A stretch of DNA of 64,000 nucleotides from an uncultured Eubacteriales bacterium (GTDB lineage Bacteria; Bacillota; Clostridia; Lachnospirales; Lachnospiraceae), in contig OMWY01000016.1 of assembly GCA_900314885.1 (NCBI GenBank), positions 20,778 to 84,777 of the forward strand, given 5' to 3'. Numbering within the stretch: the stretch's first letter is position 1; each line of letters opens with the position of its first letter. Shown one piece after another: positions 8,444 to 17,989 of this stretch. The notes below the pieces were generated by a model that was not told the origin of the DNA, made no database searches, and worked only from the letters and a program-made list of their open reading frames with translations. Made by a program: the position numbers and the translations under genes.

Positions 8444-9454
8444 TTAAAACTTCCCAGCTTCAGCAGCTTCCTGGATTGAAACCGCAAGTGAAACCGTACA
8501 ACCTACCATAGGGTTGTTACCCATTCCGATGAGACCCATCATTTCTACGTGAGCAGGAACTGATGAAGATCCGGCGAACTGAGCGTCTGAATGCATACGT
8601 CCCATGGTATCTGTCATACCGTAAGAAGCAGGACCTGCTGCCATGTTATCAGGATGAAGTGTACGTCCTGTACCACCACCTGAAGCAACTGAGAAGTACT
8701 TCTTGCCGGCTTCAAGTCTTTCCTTCTTGTATGTACCTGCTACAGGATGCTGGAATCTTGTAGGGTTTGTAGAGTTACCGGTGATAGAGATATCTACGTT
8801 CTCAAGCCACATGATTGCTACACCTTCGGTAACATCATCAGCGCCGTAGCATCTTACCTTGGCTCTTGGACCATTTGAATAAGGTGTCTCAGAGAGAACC
8901 TTAACCTTGCCTGTAGCGTAGTCCATCTCAGTCTCTACGTAGGTAAAGCCGTTTACACGTGAAATGATTTTAGCAGCGTCCTTGCCAAGTCCGTTAAGGA
9001 TAACGCGAAGAGGCTTCTTACGTACAAGGTTAGCCTTTGTAGCGATACCGATAGCGCCCTCTGCTGCCGCGAATGACTCGTGACCCGCAAGGAAAGCGAA
9101 GCACTCTGTATCCTCTTCAAGGAGCATCTTGCCAAGGTTACCATGGCCAAGACCAACCTTACGATGATCGGCAACCGATCCCGGGATACAGAAGCTCTGA
9201 AGGCCCTCACCTATAGCGGCAGCTGCCTCACTTGCCTTGCGGCAGTTCTTCTTGATAGCGATTGCGGCGCCTACAGTGTAAGCCCAACAAGCGTTCTCGA
9301 AGCAGATAGGCTGGATGCCCTTTACAAGATTATATACGTCAAGACCTGCGTCTACAGTAATCTGCTTAGCTTCCTCGATAGAGGAAATGCCATAGTTTGC
9401 AAGGACGCCGTTTATCTTGTCGATTCGTCTCTCATATGATTCAAATAATGCCAT
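8444..9454 (-). CDS. GGGtGRT protein (iron-sulfur associated, function unknown)
   Basis: A 336-residue protein of the family named after its motif, here SGGGTGRTLHPDN near residue 255, followed by 'MGRMHSDAQFAGSSSVPAHV' and 'GMGNNPMVGCTVSLAV'. Conserved Cys residues occur at 'QPICFENACWA' and 'QSFCIPG'. Members are regularly encoded next to a NifU-like scaffold, as here, suggesting a role in a metal or Fe-S cluster process in anaerobes. I chose the ATG at 9454 because GAGGGAGG lies seven bases upstream. The gap to the upstream gene is 20 bases. Confidence 0.85.
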   Translation of the reverse strand: MALFESYERRIDKINGVLANYGISSIEEAKQITVDAGLDVYNLVKGIQPICFENACWAYTVGAAIAIKKNCRKASEAAAAIGEGLQSFCIPGSVADHRKVGLGHGNLGKMLLEEDTECFAFLAGHESFAAAEGAIGIATKANLVRKKPLRVILNGLGKDAAKIISRVNGFTYVETEMDYATGKVKVLSETPYSNGPRAKVRCYGADDVTEGVAIMWLENVDISITGNSTNPTRFQHPVAGTYKKERLEAGKKYFSVASGGGTGRTLHPDNMAAGPASYGMTDTMGRMHSDAQFAGSSSVPAHVEMMGLIGMGNNPMVGCTVSLAVSIQEAAEAGKF

Positions 9455-9474
9455 TATATTTTCCTCCCTCGAAA

Positions 9475-10167
9475 TCACTCTTTACGTGGATCAATGAACT
9501 TAACAGCGTCATCGATACGTCCGTACTGGCCGCTTGCCTTCTTGTAAGCGGTGTTAGCGTCGTCACCGGCCTTGATGAAGTCCATCATCTTACCAAAGTT
9601 AACGAACTTGTAACCGATGATATTGTCATCCTTATCAAGCGCGAGATCGGTAATATAACCGTCTGTCATTTCAAGGTAACGAGGTCCCTTCTCAAGTGTT
9701 GAGTAAATGGTACCTACCTGTGAACGTGTGCCCTTGCCGAGGTCCTCAAGACCTGCGCCGATTGCGAGACCGCCCTCTGAGAACGCGGACTGGGTACGGC
9801 CGTAGAGAATCTGTAAGCAGAGCTCTCTCATAGCTGTATTTATAGCATCACATACAAGGTCGGTGTTAAGTGCCTCGATAACTGTAAGACCCGGAAGAAC
9901 CTCGCCTGCCATAGCGGCTGACTGGGTCATACCTGAACATCCGATGGTCTCAACGAGAGCTTCCTGTATGATGCCATCCTTAACGTTAAGAGAAAGCTTA
10001 CAGCAGCCCTGCTGAGGAGCGCACCAGCCGATGCCGTGAGTATATCCGGAAATGTCCTTGACTTCCTTGGCTTTAACCCATTTAGCCTCCTCCGGAATAG
10101 GCGCAGCACCATGATGTACGTCCTGGTGTACCTTGCACATATCCTCTACCCTTTTTGTGTAAATCAT
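9475..10167 (-). CDS. NifU-like iron-sulfur cluster assembly scaffold protein
   Basis: A 230-residue protein with an N-terminal IscU/NifU-like region. Candidate ligand cysteines are in 'IGWCAPQQGCCKLSLNV' and 'ETIGCSGMTQSAAMAGE', followed by helices up to 'QILYGRTQSAFSEGG'. The C-terminal half, with 'YLEMTDGYITDLALDKDD', is specific to the subgroup paired with GGGtGRT proteins. AAAGGAG precedes the ATG at 10167 by nine bases. A small GTGTC/GACAC palindrome lies in the leader near 10211-10226. Confidence 0.85.
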   Translation of the reverse strand: MIYTKRVEDMCKVHQDVHHGAAPIPEEAKWVKAKEVKDISGYTHGIGWCAPQQGCCKLSLNVKDGIIQEALVETIGCSGMTQSAAMAGEVLPGLTVIEALNTDLVCDAINTAMRELCLQILYGRTQSAFSEGGLAIGAGLEDLGKGTRSQVGTIYSTLEKGPRYLEMTDGYITDLALDKDDNIIGYKFVNFGKMMDFIKAGDDANTAYKKASGQYGRIDDAVKFIDPRKE

Positions 10168-10309
10168 GTGGTTTTTTCTCCTTTCACCATAATTGGCGTA
10201 TTGGTTTTGCCGTGTCGTCTGACACGTTTTGCATACACCTTATCATAGCGCCTTTTATATGGGTTAGTCAATGCAAACTTGTCGTTTTCAGCAAAATTTC
10301 ATAATAAAA

Positions 10310-10326
10310 GGCCGCTGAAGGCGGCC
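10310..10326. terminator. GC-rich hairpin, intergenic
   Basis: GGCCGC (10310-10315) and GCGGCC (10321-10326), flanked by AAAA on the left and TCTTTAAT on the right. It separates the sugar isomerase gene from the NifU-like leader and can stop transcripts of the minus-strand xylB-isomerase operon. Confidence 0.6.
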
Positions 10327-10337
10327 TCTTTAATCGC

Positions 10338-10408
10338 GGGACATACTCACCTAAAATTTATGTAAAAAAGTGAAGCGCAGTTTACAGAAATTTTGGGTGG
10401 TGTGTCCC
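10338..10408. repeat. MITE-like imperfect palindrome of about 71 bp
   Basis: The left arm beginning GGGACATACTCACC and the right arm ending GGTGGTGTGTCCC are imperfectly complementary over about 28 bases and continue inward through AAAATTT...AAATTTT and TGTAAA...TTTACA. The centre is about 14 bases. It lies seven bases from the isomerase stop codon. No transposase is encoded, so it may be a non-autonomous element. Confidence 0.6.
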
Positions 10409-10414
10409 CGTTCC

Positions 10415-11908
10415 TTAAAAAGGATTCTCTCCCGGATATCTGTCTCCTGCCGGTCTGTTGAACTCAAAGTTACAGGCTTCTACTCCGATATAGCGGAGAG
10501 CGTCATATAAGCTCTTACCGTAGTGGCCGAACATTACAGCGCCATGGTGAGGGAAATTATTCTCAATTAACTCATACCTGTAGAATCTTCCCATTTCCTT
10601 GATGGCAAATACACCGATAGAGCCAAACGACTTGGTCGCTACAGGAAGCACCTCGCCCTCAGCGGCGTAAGCAAGGAGTCTTGCGTCAGCGGTTGACTGA
10701 AGTCTGTAGAAGGTTATTTCGCCCGGAACTATATCGCCCTCGATCGTTCCATCGCACCATTCAGCCGGATGAGTATGAGCCATAATCTTCTGGAAATCAA
10801 GATGAGGCTTTACAAGCTTCTTGGAGCAGGTATTTCCGCAGTGGAAGCCCATAAATGTATCCGTTAACTTATAATCGTAGCCAAACTTGCCCTTAATCTC
10901 GCTCTCGTACATGTCGCGAGGCACAGAGTTGTTGATATCAAGCAGGGTTACAGGCTCGCCCGATACGCATAGGCCGATATATTCTGAAAGAGTTCCGTAG
11001 ATATCAACCTCGCAGGAAACAGGAATTCCGCGGCTCATGAGGCGGCTGTTAACGTAGCAAGGCACAAAACGGAACATATCCTGGAAGGCAGGCCAGCATT
11101 TTGTAGTAAGGGCAACGAACTTCTTGCAGCCCTTATGGCTCTCAGCCCAGTCAAGAAGAGTAAGCTCATACTGAGCTAATTTGTCAAGCATAGCAGGCTC
11201 TTTCCCTGACTCGTAACCCATTTCTGCCGCCATATCAGCCTTAACAGAGGCTATCCTCTCATCGCCTTCATGCTTTGTAAATGACTCGTAGAGGTCAAGC
11301 TCACTCTCCTCCTCTATTTCAACGCCAAGATTGTAGAGCTGCTTAATTGGCGCGTTGCAGGCAAGGAAGTTAGCAGGTCTCGGACCGAAGGATATAATCT
11401 TAAGGTTTGAAAGGCCGTAGCGAACCCTTGCGATTGGAAGGAAGTCATGAATATTTTCAGCAACACCTTCTGCGTCACGGACAGGATTTTCAGGAATCCA
11501 TGCCTTAGTGTTTCTGAGCGCAAGGTTATAGGAAGCGTTCAGCATACCGCAGTAAGCGTCGCCCCTGCCCTCTATGCCAAGAGTGTCAGAGCGTTCCTCA
11601 GCGGCGGCTGAGAACATGACGGGTCCGTCAAAATATTTCGCGAGCATGGTCTCTGAAATCTCAGGTCCGAAATTTCCAAGGTAAACGCACAGAGCGTTGC
11701 AACCATGCGCCTTAACGTCCTCGAGGGCCTTTACCATGTCCTCCTCGCTCTCAACGATAGTGATAGGACATTCGTAAATATCATCCTTATTAAACTTTGC
11801 GGCGTAAGCCTCAGCTACAGCCTTCCTCCTGTTTACGGCAAGAGGAGCCGGGAAACAGTCACGGCTGACAGCGACAATACCAACTTTGATTGACGGAATA
11901 TTTTCCAT
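10415..11908 (-). CDS. L-fucose/L-arabinose isomerase family protein
   Basis: A 497-residue sugar isomerase-like protein beginning 'IPSIKVGIVAVSRDCFP'. It has the Rossmann-like N-terminal fold of this superfamily, with 'VYLGNFGPEISETMLAKYF', and 'ISFGPRPANFLACNAPI' mid-protein. Metal-binding His/Glu candidates are in the C-terminal half ('MGFHCGNTCSK', 'HTHPAEWCDGTIEGD', 'NNFPHHGAVMFGHYGKSL'). Members interconvert aldoses and ketoses, but many are of unknown substrate. It sits 20 bases downstream of xylulokinase in one operon, so a product that is xylulose, or is phosphorylated like it, is plausible. Its start follows GGAGG by ten bases. Confidence 0.8.
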   Translation of the reverse strand: MENIPSIKVGIVAVSRDCFPAPLAVNRRKAVAEAYAAKFNKDDIYECPITIVESEEDMVKALEDVKAHGCNALCVYLGNFGPEISETMLAKYFDGPVMFSAAAEERSDTLGIEGRGDAYCGMLNASYNLALRNTKAWIPENPVRDAEGVAENIHDFLPIARVRYGLSNLKIISFGPRPANFLACNAPIKQLYNLGVEIEEESELDLYESFTKHEGDERIASVKADMAAEMGYESGKEPAMLDKLAQYELTLLDWAESHKGCKKFVALTTKCWPAFQDMFRFVPCYVNSRLMSRGIPVSCEVDIYGTLSEYIGLCVSGEPVTLLDINNSVPRDMYESEIKGKFGYDYKLTDTFMGFHCGNTCSKKLVKPHLDFQKIMAHTHPAEWCDGTIEGDIVPGEITFYRLQSTADARLLAYAAEGEVLPVATKSFGSIGVFAIKEMGRFYRYELIENNFPHHGAVMFGHYGKSLYDALRYIGVEACNFEFNRPAGDRYPGENPF

Positions 11909-11928
11909 TTTAAGTAAACCTCCGATAA

Positions 11929-13401
11929 TTATATAGTTTTATAGATATCCTTTAAGGCAGGATATAATTTCCTGTAAATGCTGTAACGCTCGTCGTAAGC
12001 CTTAGCAAGCTCTGCTTCTGGCTCAACCTTATCCTTGATTTTTGTGAGCTTCCCACATGCGTCACCTACCGAGTTAAATTCGCCACAGGCCACAGCCGCA
12101 AGGATTGCACCACCATAGCCGGGCCCCTGCTCGGTCTCAGGCACAGTAAGCTCAAGATTCATTACATTTGCAAAAATCCTCTTCCATAGAGGGCTCTTAG
12201 CGCCACCTCCGCAGATCATGGATGACTTCACATCAATGCCAAGAGCTTTCGCGGCTTCAAGCGAATCACGCATGCCGAAGGCGACACCCTCAAGCACCGC
12301 AAGCGTCATATCCGCCCTCGTCGTATCCATGGACATGCCTATAAAGGCACTTCTTGCGAATGGATCGTTGTGGGGAGCTCTCTCACCCATAAGGTAAGGC
12401 AGGTAAAATACATGATTTTTGCCTAATTTACTTAAATCGATTTTTCCCTGTTCACCGGCGAAATCCTTAGTGCCGATAATATTGCTCTCCCACCAGTTGT
12501 TGCAGGATGCGGCAGAGAGCATACAGCCCATCAGGTGAAAATGGCCGTCCGCGTGAGCGAACGCGTGCAAGGTATTCTTGTCGTCCACCTTGAATTTATC
12601 TGACGAAATAAATATGGTTCCGCTCGTGCCGAGAGAAACATTACACTTTCCTTCGCCCGTGACTCCCGTACCTATCGCTGCTGCCGCATTGTCACCCGCG
12701 CCTGCCGCGACCTTGACTCCGTGCGGGAGGCCTAAATCATCCGCAATACTATCCTTCACCGTGCCTACACATTCATAGCTCTCATATAAATGAGGAAGCT
12801 TATCCTCCGTGAGACCGCATATATCTAGCATTTCAGAGCTCCAGCATTTATTCTTCACATCGAGAAGAAGCATGCCCGAGGCGTCCGAATAATCGGTGGA
12901 AAATTCTCCCGTGAGCCTGTAATTAATATAGTCCTTAGGGAGCATAATTTTAGCAATCCGCTTAAAATTAGCCGGCTCATTTTTACGAAGCCATAATATT
13001 TTAGGAGCGGTAAAGCCCGCGAAGGCTATATTTCCGGTGTATTCAGTTAATTTCGCCCGACCGATTTCGTTATTTAAATAATCGGTTTCAGCGGAAGTTC
13101 TCCCGTCATTCCAGAGAATTGCCGGACGGATAACCTCTCCATCCTTATCAAGAGCGACAAGGCCGTGCATCTGGCCACCTGCGCCGATTCCGGCAATTTT
13201 CGTTCTGTCGCAGTCCTTTATTAATTCAGGAATTCCCGCCCTAACCGCCGCCACCCAGTCGGCCGGATCCTGCTCTGACCACCCCGGGTGAGGGAAATGC
13301 AGCGGATATTCCTTAGACACGATATTCTTTATCGCGCCTTTTTCATCCATCAGCAGAAGCTTCACAGCGCTAGTGCCGAGATCAATACCTATATAAAGCA
13401 T
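11929..13401 (-). CDS. xylB: Xylulokinase
   Basis: A 490-residue FGGY-family kinase that phosphorylates D-xylulose to xylulose-5-phosphate. Landmarks are phosphate-1 'YIGIDLGTSAVKLLL', the XylB-type 'GAGGQMHGLVALD', 'PAILWNDGRTSAE', 'AGAGDNAAAAIGTG' with the catalytic Asp, and the C-terminal FGGY signature region 'MICGGGAKSPLWKRIFANV'. ATG at 13401 lies eight bases after GGAGGAA. The product would feed the pentose phosphate route or the phosphoketolase encoded at 26.8-29.2 kb. Confidence 0.92.
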   Translation of the reverse strand: MLYIGIDLGTSAVKLLLMDEKGAIKNIVSKEYPLHFPHPGWSEQDPADWVAAVRAGIPELIKDCDRTKIAGIGAGGQMHGLVALDKDGEVIRPAILWNDGRTSAETDYLNNEIGRAKLTEYTGNIAFAGFTAPKILWLRKNEPANFKRIAKIMLPKDYINYRLTGEFSTDYSDASGMLLLDVKNKCWSSEMLDICGLTEDKLPHLYESYECVGTVKDSIADDLGLPHGVKVAAGAGDNAAAAIGTGVTGEGKCNVSLGTSGTIFISSDKFKVDDKNTLHAFAHADGHFHLMGCMLSAASCNNWWESNIIGTKDFAGEQGKIDLSKLGKNHVFYLPYLMGERAPHNDPFARSAFIGMSMDTTRADMTLAVLEGVAFGMRDSLEAAKALGIDVKSSMICGGGAKSPLWKRIFANVMNLELTVPETEQGPGYGGAILAAVACGEFNSVGDACGKLTKIKDKVEPEAELAKAYDERYSIYRKLYPALKDIYKTI

Positions 13402-13470
13402 AAGCCATTCCTCCACGCTCTATTCTACCAAACCCGGCTGCAAAAGTTACCCCTAAAAAATAAATATAAT

Positions 13471-16400
13471 TTATGAAAAAAGTTCAGTGAGCTTCTCCTG
13501 CAAATTTCCATTCTTTGCGTACTCGAGGGCGTCACACTGCTTAAAATTATCCGTCTTTATCCCCGCATCCTTATCAAAGCCAAATATATAAGCCATTGCG
13601 ATTTTATAGATTATCTCTGTCGGAGCAAGCCCGTATACCTGTCTTGTGAAAATGTGCCTGAGTCTCTCCTTATCGTCCGGAAACTTAGCTCTTATAGCCT
13701 CGCTGTTATAGAGCCTCTTCACGATTTCCGTAATATATAGGCCAGATTTCATGTAGAGGTCTATGAAGGTTTTATCCGGATCGTCAAAGCAACCGGGATT
13801 TTCACTCAAGAGGTCATCCACCATTTCCTTAACTATCCTTTTCGGTGTAAATATCTGGTTTGTCTTCTGCGGCGGAATATAGTCGAAAATGTCCTCCGTC
13901 TGATTCTCATCAAAATAATTCGCAAGCTCCGATTTCTTTTGTAAAAACCTCGATATCGAATCATTAAAAACAACTTCGTCAAATAAATGTCCCGGAAAAT
14001 GCTTTACCTCGCCGCTTTCTTCGTCCTTATAATCGCCACCGTCTCTAAGGAACCTGAACTCCGCCTCAGTAATTCCCGTAACCTCAAGAAATACATCGTC
14101 ATCGGTATAATCATCAAAATTAGCAAGGGTCAGATTCTCATCACCGTAGGCCATGATAAATGATGGGATTGTCCTTGAAAATCCGGACAGGTGTGCTCTC
14201 ACCGAATCCTCCACATCCCGTTTTTCTTCCTCGGCCTTGTAGGTCTCGACCTGCTCTATTACTTCCTTCGGCTTTTCATCTATTGTTTTATTTACCGTTT
14301 CCTTAACAGCGTCATTAAATAAATGCATGGCGTCCTGCATTTTCTGATAATATGATTCTTCCGCCACACGGATTTTTTCGCTGTCACCTTCCGCTTCGGC
14401 ACGACTCCTTGTAAGCTCTGCTTCGGCGATTTTTGCCTGATCGGTAAAATCAGCCTTTATATTATTAAATTCCTTATCTATAGAGTCATTTATCTGCTTT
14501 TGGAGTTTCGATGTCTGACCCTTTTTCAAATTATAAGAATCAACCACCGGCTCAATAAATGTATTATTAAAATTCTCTTTTACCTTTTTTATAAGCTTAT
14601 CAACATTTTCAGTTAATTCCTTTCCGCTTGTATTTTCAGTAATATTAATAATGTCAGAAATTAATTCTTCTTTAGCGTCAGCGTATATCTTATCGCCAAA
14701 TAAATCCTTGGCTGTGCCTATTACCCGCTCATTCGGAATAATGGCATCGCCATTTTCATCCACATTTACATCAGAAATATTTTCTATAGCGTCCGCGGTA
14801 TTTCTATTCTTCTCTTCACGCGCGACAGTTAATTTTTCGATAATATCCTTAACCGCTCCCTGAGCGCCGAATACGTTTGAAATATTCTGGAAGAGGAAAT
14901 TCGAAATAAATCCATGATTTACAACTTCCTCGCTCTTTAATTTTCTTGGAATAGAAAGGACGCTTGCGGCGTCAAGCTCTACCATTTTTCCCTGGTCGTC
15001 CTCACCTATTACAGGGAAGAAATTAAGGAGTCTCTTAATATTTTCCTTTCTCTCATCCACCGTGCCATTTCCGCCTGCGGTTGAAAGAGACAGGTTATTC
15101 GCAAACTCATCAAAAATTGTCAGGGTCCTCGCCGGATCAAAATCGAATACATAAGCGTTTTTCTTGCGATAGCTTTTCCCGTCCTCACCCTTAAAAATGC
15201 ATGGATTCTGGGCTCTGAAGGCTGCCTGCATATAGGCGGACGGGCTCTTTAAATTGCAGAGCATAAAAACACCGCTCCACTCAGGCACAGTAATTCCTAC
15301 GGTTAGCTGGCCCACAGTAAGTGTTATGGTCTTATCATTATTTTTTATTGCCTCACGTACCCTCATTAGCGAATCAGAAAATTCATTTTCATCATCGAGC
15401 TTTCCGTCGCCTGCCGCAAGTACTATATCGTACTCCGAAAATACCGGATCCCCCTTAAGGAGCTTTGCGAGCGCCTTTGCGGAAGCAACACGGTTAAGGT
15501 ACCAGAGTGTATGCTTTAATTCATTTCTAAGTTCCGGCGTTGAAAATGGATATTTTTCACCGGTTGTAAGGGTCTTAAGGAATTTCTTAACTTCCTCTTC
15601 GTGGGTAAATTTTCCGTTTTCATTTGTAGCGAAAAATTCATTCAAATCAAAAGCGTAATCACTCCTGTCCGCATTCTCCGAAAGGTCAATTCCGTGGCGG
15701 AGCTTATCTGCAATCATATTTGAGACCTGATATGTGAACATGGATAATTTCGGAAGCTCATCATATGGATTATGGTCGTCACTCCTCCATGTCTCCTTCG
15801 CTTCCTGCTCATCGGCATAGGACCAGTTATAGATCTGGTCTTTCGCGAATTCGGCGCTCGCAAGCTGCTTAAAAGGCGTACCTGAGAGATAGAGCGTATG
15901 TTTTCTTGCTATATTTAAAAAAGCTCTTTCTGTTTTAAATGTATCGACGCCTTCCTGAGATTCGTCAATAATTAATAAATCAAATGTAATTCCTATCGCG
16001 TCATTTCCATATTCATCAGTGTATTTTTTAGAAATCCATGAAAGCTTTGGGTATTTTCCGCCGAAATATACCGAGCCTTTAAGACCCTGAAGGGACTCAA
16101 AAGCTACCATACCTTTTGGATTATCGGCCGCCTTATTTTCTTTTATATATTCATCGTGACTAATAACTCCCTCGTGGTCCTTAAGAGCGTCATTATCCGA
16201 TACGAAGGCGAGTTCGTCTCTCCATCCTATAAATTTTGTAAAGTCATCCGCCCACGAATTAGCTATACTTGGCCTATTGGTTACGATTAGGACCTTCTTA
16301 TAGCCCATGGTACAGATAAGGTCGTAAGCAGTAAGGGTCTTACCGAAGCGGGGCTTAGCGTTCCAGAGGAAATCGCTGCCACCTTTTTCAAAATATTCTT

Positions 16401-16818
16401 TCGTGACTTTAACGGCTTCAGCCTGCTCCGCACGGAGAGTGTAGTCGCTGCCCTTTTCTGTATGGCTTGTCCTGCGGCTTGCGAAGCGATTAAATAAAAT
16501 CTCGGATCTTTCTCCGTCTATATTAAACCATTCCGTGTTTGGTTCTCTTTTTATTTTTTCATCTCTCTCAAGGTAATTATGAAAATCGTAATCCTTGAAT
16601 AATTCTCCGCTTCCGTCCTTGTAAATGGCGTTATCCATCCAGGCGAGTTCCCACTTAATATTCGCCGTATGGGTCTGCTGGTTTATCCTGTCCTCTACGG
16701 TCTGCTTCTCGGTATAGCCAATCTTGGTCCACCCGTCATGGTAGGCGATACCGGGCGTATTGTAGGCGTAAATCATAGGAGTGACACGGGCAAATGATTT
16801 AATTTTCGGTACAGGCAA
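13471..16818 (-). CDS. Restriction enzyme subunit: GIY-YIG-like nuclease, SF2 helicase and N-terminal half of an N6-methyltransferase
   Basis: An 1115-residue multidomain protein. Residues about 12-60 resemble a GIY-YIG/T5orf172 nuclease ('MIYAYNTPG', 'GWTKIGYTEKQTVEDRI'). A superfamily 2 helicase follows: Walker A-like 'WNAKPRFGKTLTAYDL' near 155, DExx box 'LLIIDESQEG' near 275, 'LYLSGTPFK' near 300 and 'QAAFRAQNP' near 520. A coiled-coil region (about 740-860) links to a partial DNA adenine methylase at the C-terminus ('NQIFTPKRIVKEMVDDLL', motif I-like 'FIDLYMKSGLYITEI'). The NPPY motif is missing here and lies at the start of the upstream gene. The start is probably TTG at 16818 after AAGGAG. 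Confidence 0.82.
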   Translation of the reverse strand: MPVPKIKSFARVTPMIYAYNTPGIAYHDGWTKIGYTEKQTVEDRINQQTHTANIKWELAWMDNAIYKDGSGELFKDYDFHNYLERDEKIKREPNTEWFNIDGERSEILFNRFASRRTSHTEKGSDYTLRAEQAEAVKVTKEYFEKGGSDFLWNAKPRFGKTLTAYDLICTMGYKKVLIVTNRPSIANSWADDFTKFIGWRDELAFVSDNDALKDHEGVISHDEYIKENKAADNPKGMVAFESLQGLKGSVYFGGKYPKLSWISKKYTDEYGNDAIGITFDLLIIDESQEGVDTFKTERAFLNIARKHTLYLSGTPFKQLASAEFAKDQIYNWSYADEQEAKETWRSDDHNPYDELPKLSMFTYQVSNMIADKLRHGIDLSENADRSDYAFDLNEFFATNENGKFTHEEEVKKFLKTLTTGEKYPFSTPELRNELKHTLWYLNRVASAKALAKLLKGDPVFSEYDIVLAAGDGKLDDENEFSDSLMRVREAIKNNDKTITLTVGQLTVGITVPEWSGVFMLCNLKSPSAYMQAAFRAQNPCIFKGEDGKSYRKKNAYVFDFDPARTLTIFDEFANNLSLSTAGGNGTVDERKENIKRLLNFFPVIGEDDQGKMVELDAASVLSIPRKLKSEEVVNHGFISNFLFQNISNVFGAQGAVKDIIEKLTVAREEKNRNTADAIENISDVNVDENGDAIIPNERVIGTAKDLFGDKIYADAKEELISDIINITENTSGKELTENVDKLIKKVKENFNNTFIEPVVDSYNLKKGQTSKLQKQINDSIDKEFNNIKADFTDQAKIAEAELTRSRAEAEGDSEKIRVAEESYYQKMQDAMHLFNDAVKETVNKTIDEKPKEVIEQVETYKAEEEKRDVEDSVRAHLSGFSRTIPSFIMAYGDENLTLANFDDYTDDDVFLEVTGITEAEFRFLRDGGDYKDEESGEVKHFPGHLFDEVVFNDSISRFLQKKSELANYFDENQTEDIFDYIPPQKTNQIFTPKRIVKEMVDDLLSENPGCFDDPDKTFIDLYMKSGLYITEIVKRLYNSEAIRAKFPDDKERLRHIFTRQVYGLAPTEIIYKIAMAYIFGFDKDAGIKTDNFKQCDALEYAKNGNLQEKLTELFS

Positions 16819-16819
16819 G

Positions 16820-17855
16820 TTAATTCATCTCCTTTACATGGGTCTCTATGAAGTTAATTTCCTTTTCGTCGAGATTATATTTTTTATAGAGCTGCTTGTC
16901 AATATCAGGAATTGACGCGGTCCAGTCGATGTCGGAAGAAGAAGTGAAGTCCTGGAGAGGAACGTACTTCCATTTATCTCTTGTATTATCCTGTGTGATT
17001 TTTAATATTCCCAACATTACTCTGGCAAATTTTGTTTTCACATACTTCAAGCAGTTTTCCGCCTCAACTTTAGTTTTGAAAGAGCCTATAGACAAAAAGG
17101 TTTCTGTTGCCCCGACAAGGGGTTCCCCGACAAGGGGTTGTGCTTAATACCTCTCCTATGGCACCAGAACCGTTCGCTTTGGGGATAAAAACCTTATACC
17201 TATAAAAACTATCCGGTACCGTCTGATAATCCATTCTCGCCCATTTATACACCCTTTTATTATTCAACAGGCCTAAGAATTTTACGTACTCATTATCAGA
17301 ATCAGGCTTTTCATCAAAAAATACAATATTATCCAGAATTCTAAAAGCTCCTGCTCCCACATCGGTCGCATGTCCTTTTGATTGAATATCACTAATTTCC
17401 GGATGTTCCTGTAATGCCTTCGCCGATAATTTATATACACCACGGCCAGATATTATTTCGTTCAGAGCCGACTTAATTGACGGTTGGACTTTATTTAGGA
17501 TATTATTAAGTTCAGGGAAAGAAGTAAAAACATTTATTGCTCCAAATTCCTTATCTTTGTCATGGTAAGTAATTGCAACCCCGCCCTTAATATCCGTATT
17601 TGCAAAAACCTTTGACGCATCCGGTTCATATTTTATCACTTTGAGATGCGGATCCTCAAGCATCTTCTTATTCCATGCCTTTGGAGTACTTCCCGCATTA
17701 AATAAAAACCTTGCCGGAGTAATTAATTCGACCTTATCACTCACCTCATAAGCCGCATCCATAAACTTGTCATAAATCGGTGGCGCAAAGCCCTTGTTAT
17801 CACCCAGAGTCTCATCCTGATACGGCGGATTTCCTATACAAAAATCAAATTTCAT
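16820..17855 (-). pseudogene. Eco57I-type N6-adenine methyltransferase/specificity subunit, frameshifted
   Basis: The open frame starts at 17855 with 'MKFDFCIGNPPYQ', motif IV of N6-adenine methylases, preceded by GAAGGGAG. Target-recognition-like sequence follows. In the first frame it ends at 17070, but homologous sequence continues in another frame from about 17130 to 16820 ('ATETFLSIGSFKTKVEAENC', then 'YVPLQDFTSSSDIDWT'). Removing one A from ACAACCCC near 17136 restores a continuous reading through STPLVGEPLVGATETF. Two 15-base repeats (CCCCTTGTCGGGGAA-type) lie at the break. About 345 residues if intact. It may be inactive, phase-variable or a sequencing error. Confidence 0.8.
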
Positions 17856-17893
17856 ACCATACTCCCTTCAATAACTTTACCCTTGAACACCCC

Positions 17894-17953
17894 ATCCCGA
17901 GTCAGGCACCGTGGAATAGTCTTCGCCTATCCCACGAGAGCCAGACACGGGAT
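17894..17953. repeat. Dispersed 60-bp palindromic element, copy A
   Basis: ATCCCGAGTCAGGCACC on the left and a GAGAGCCAGACACGGGAT end on the right fold back on each other around a CTTCG loop. Related to copies at 18713, 19341 and 22099. It separates the methyltransferase from the PIN/AbrB pair. Confidence 0.75.
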
Positions 17954-17989
17954 AGTAGTTTCACCGTAAGTAACAAAATCAGATATTCC

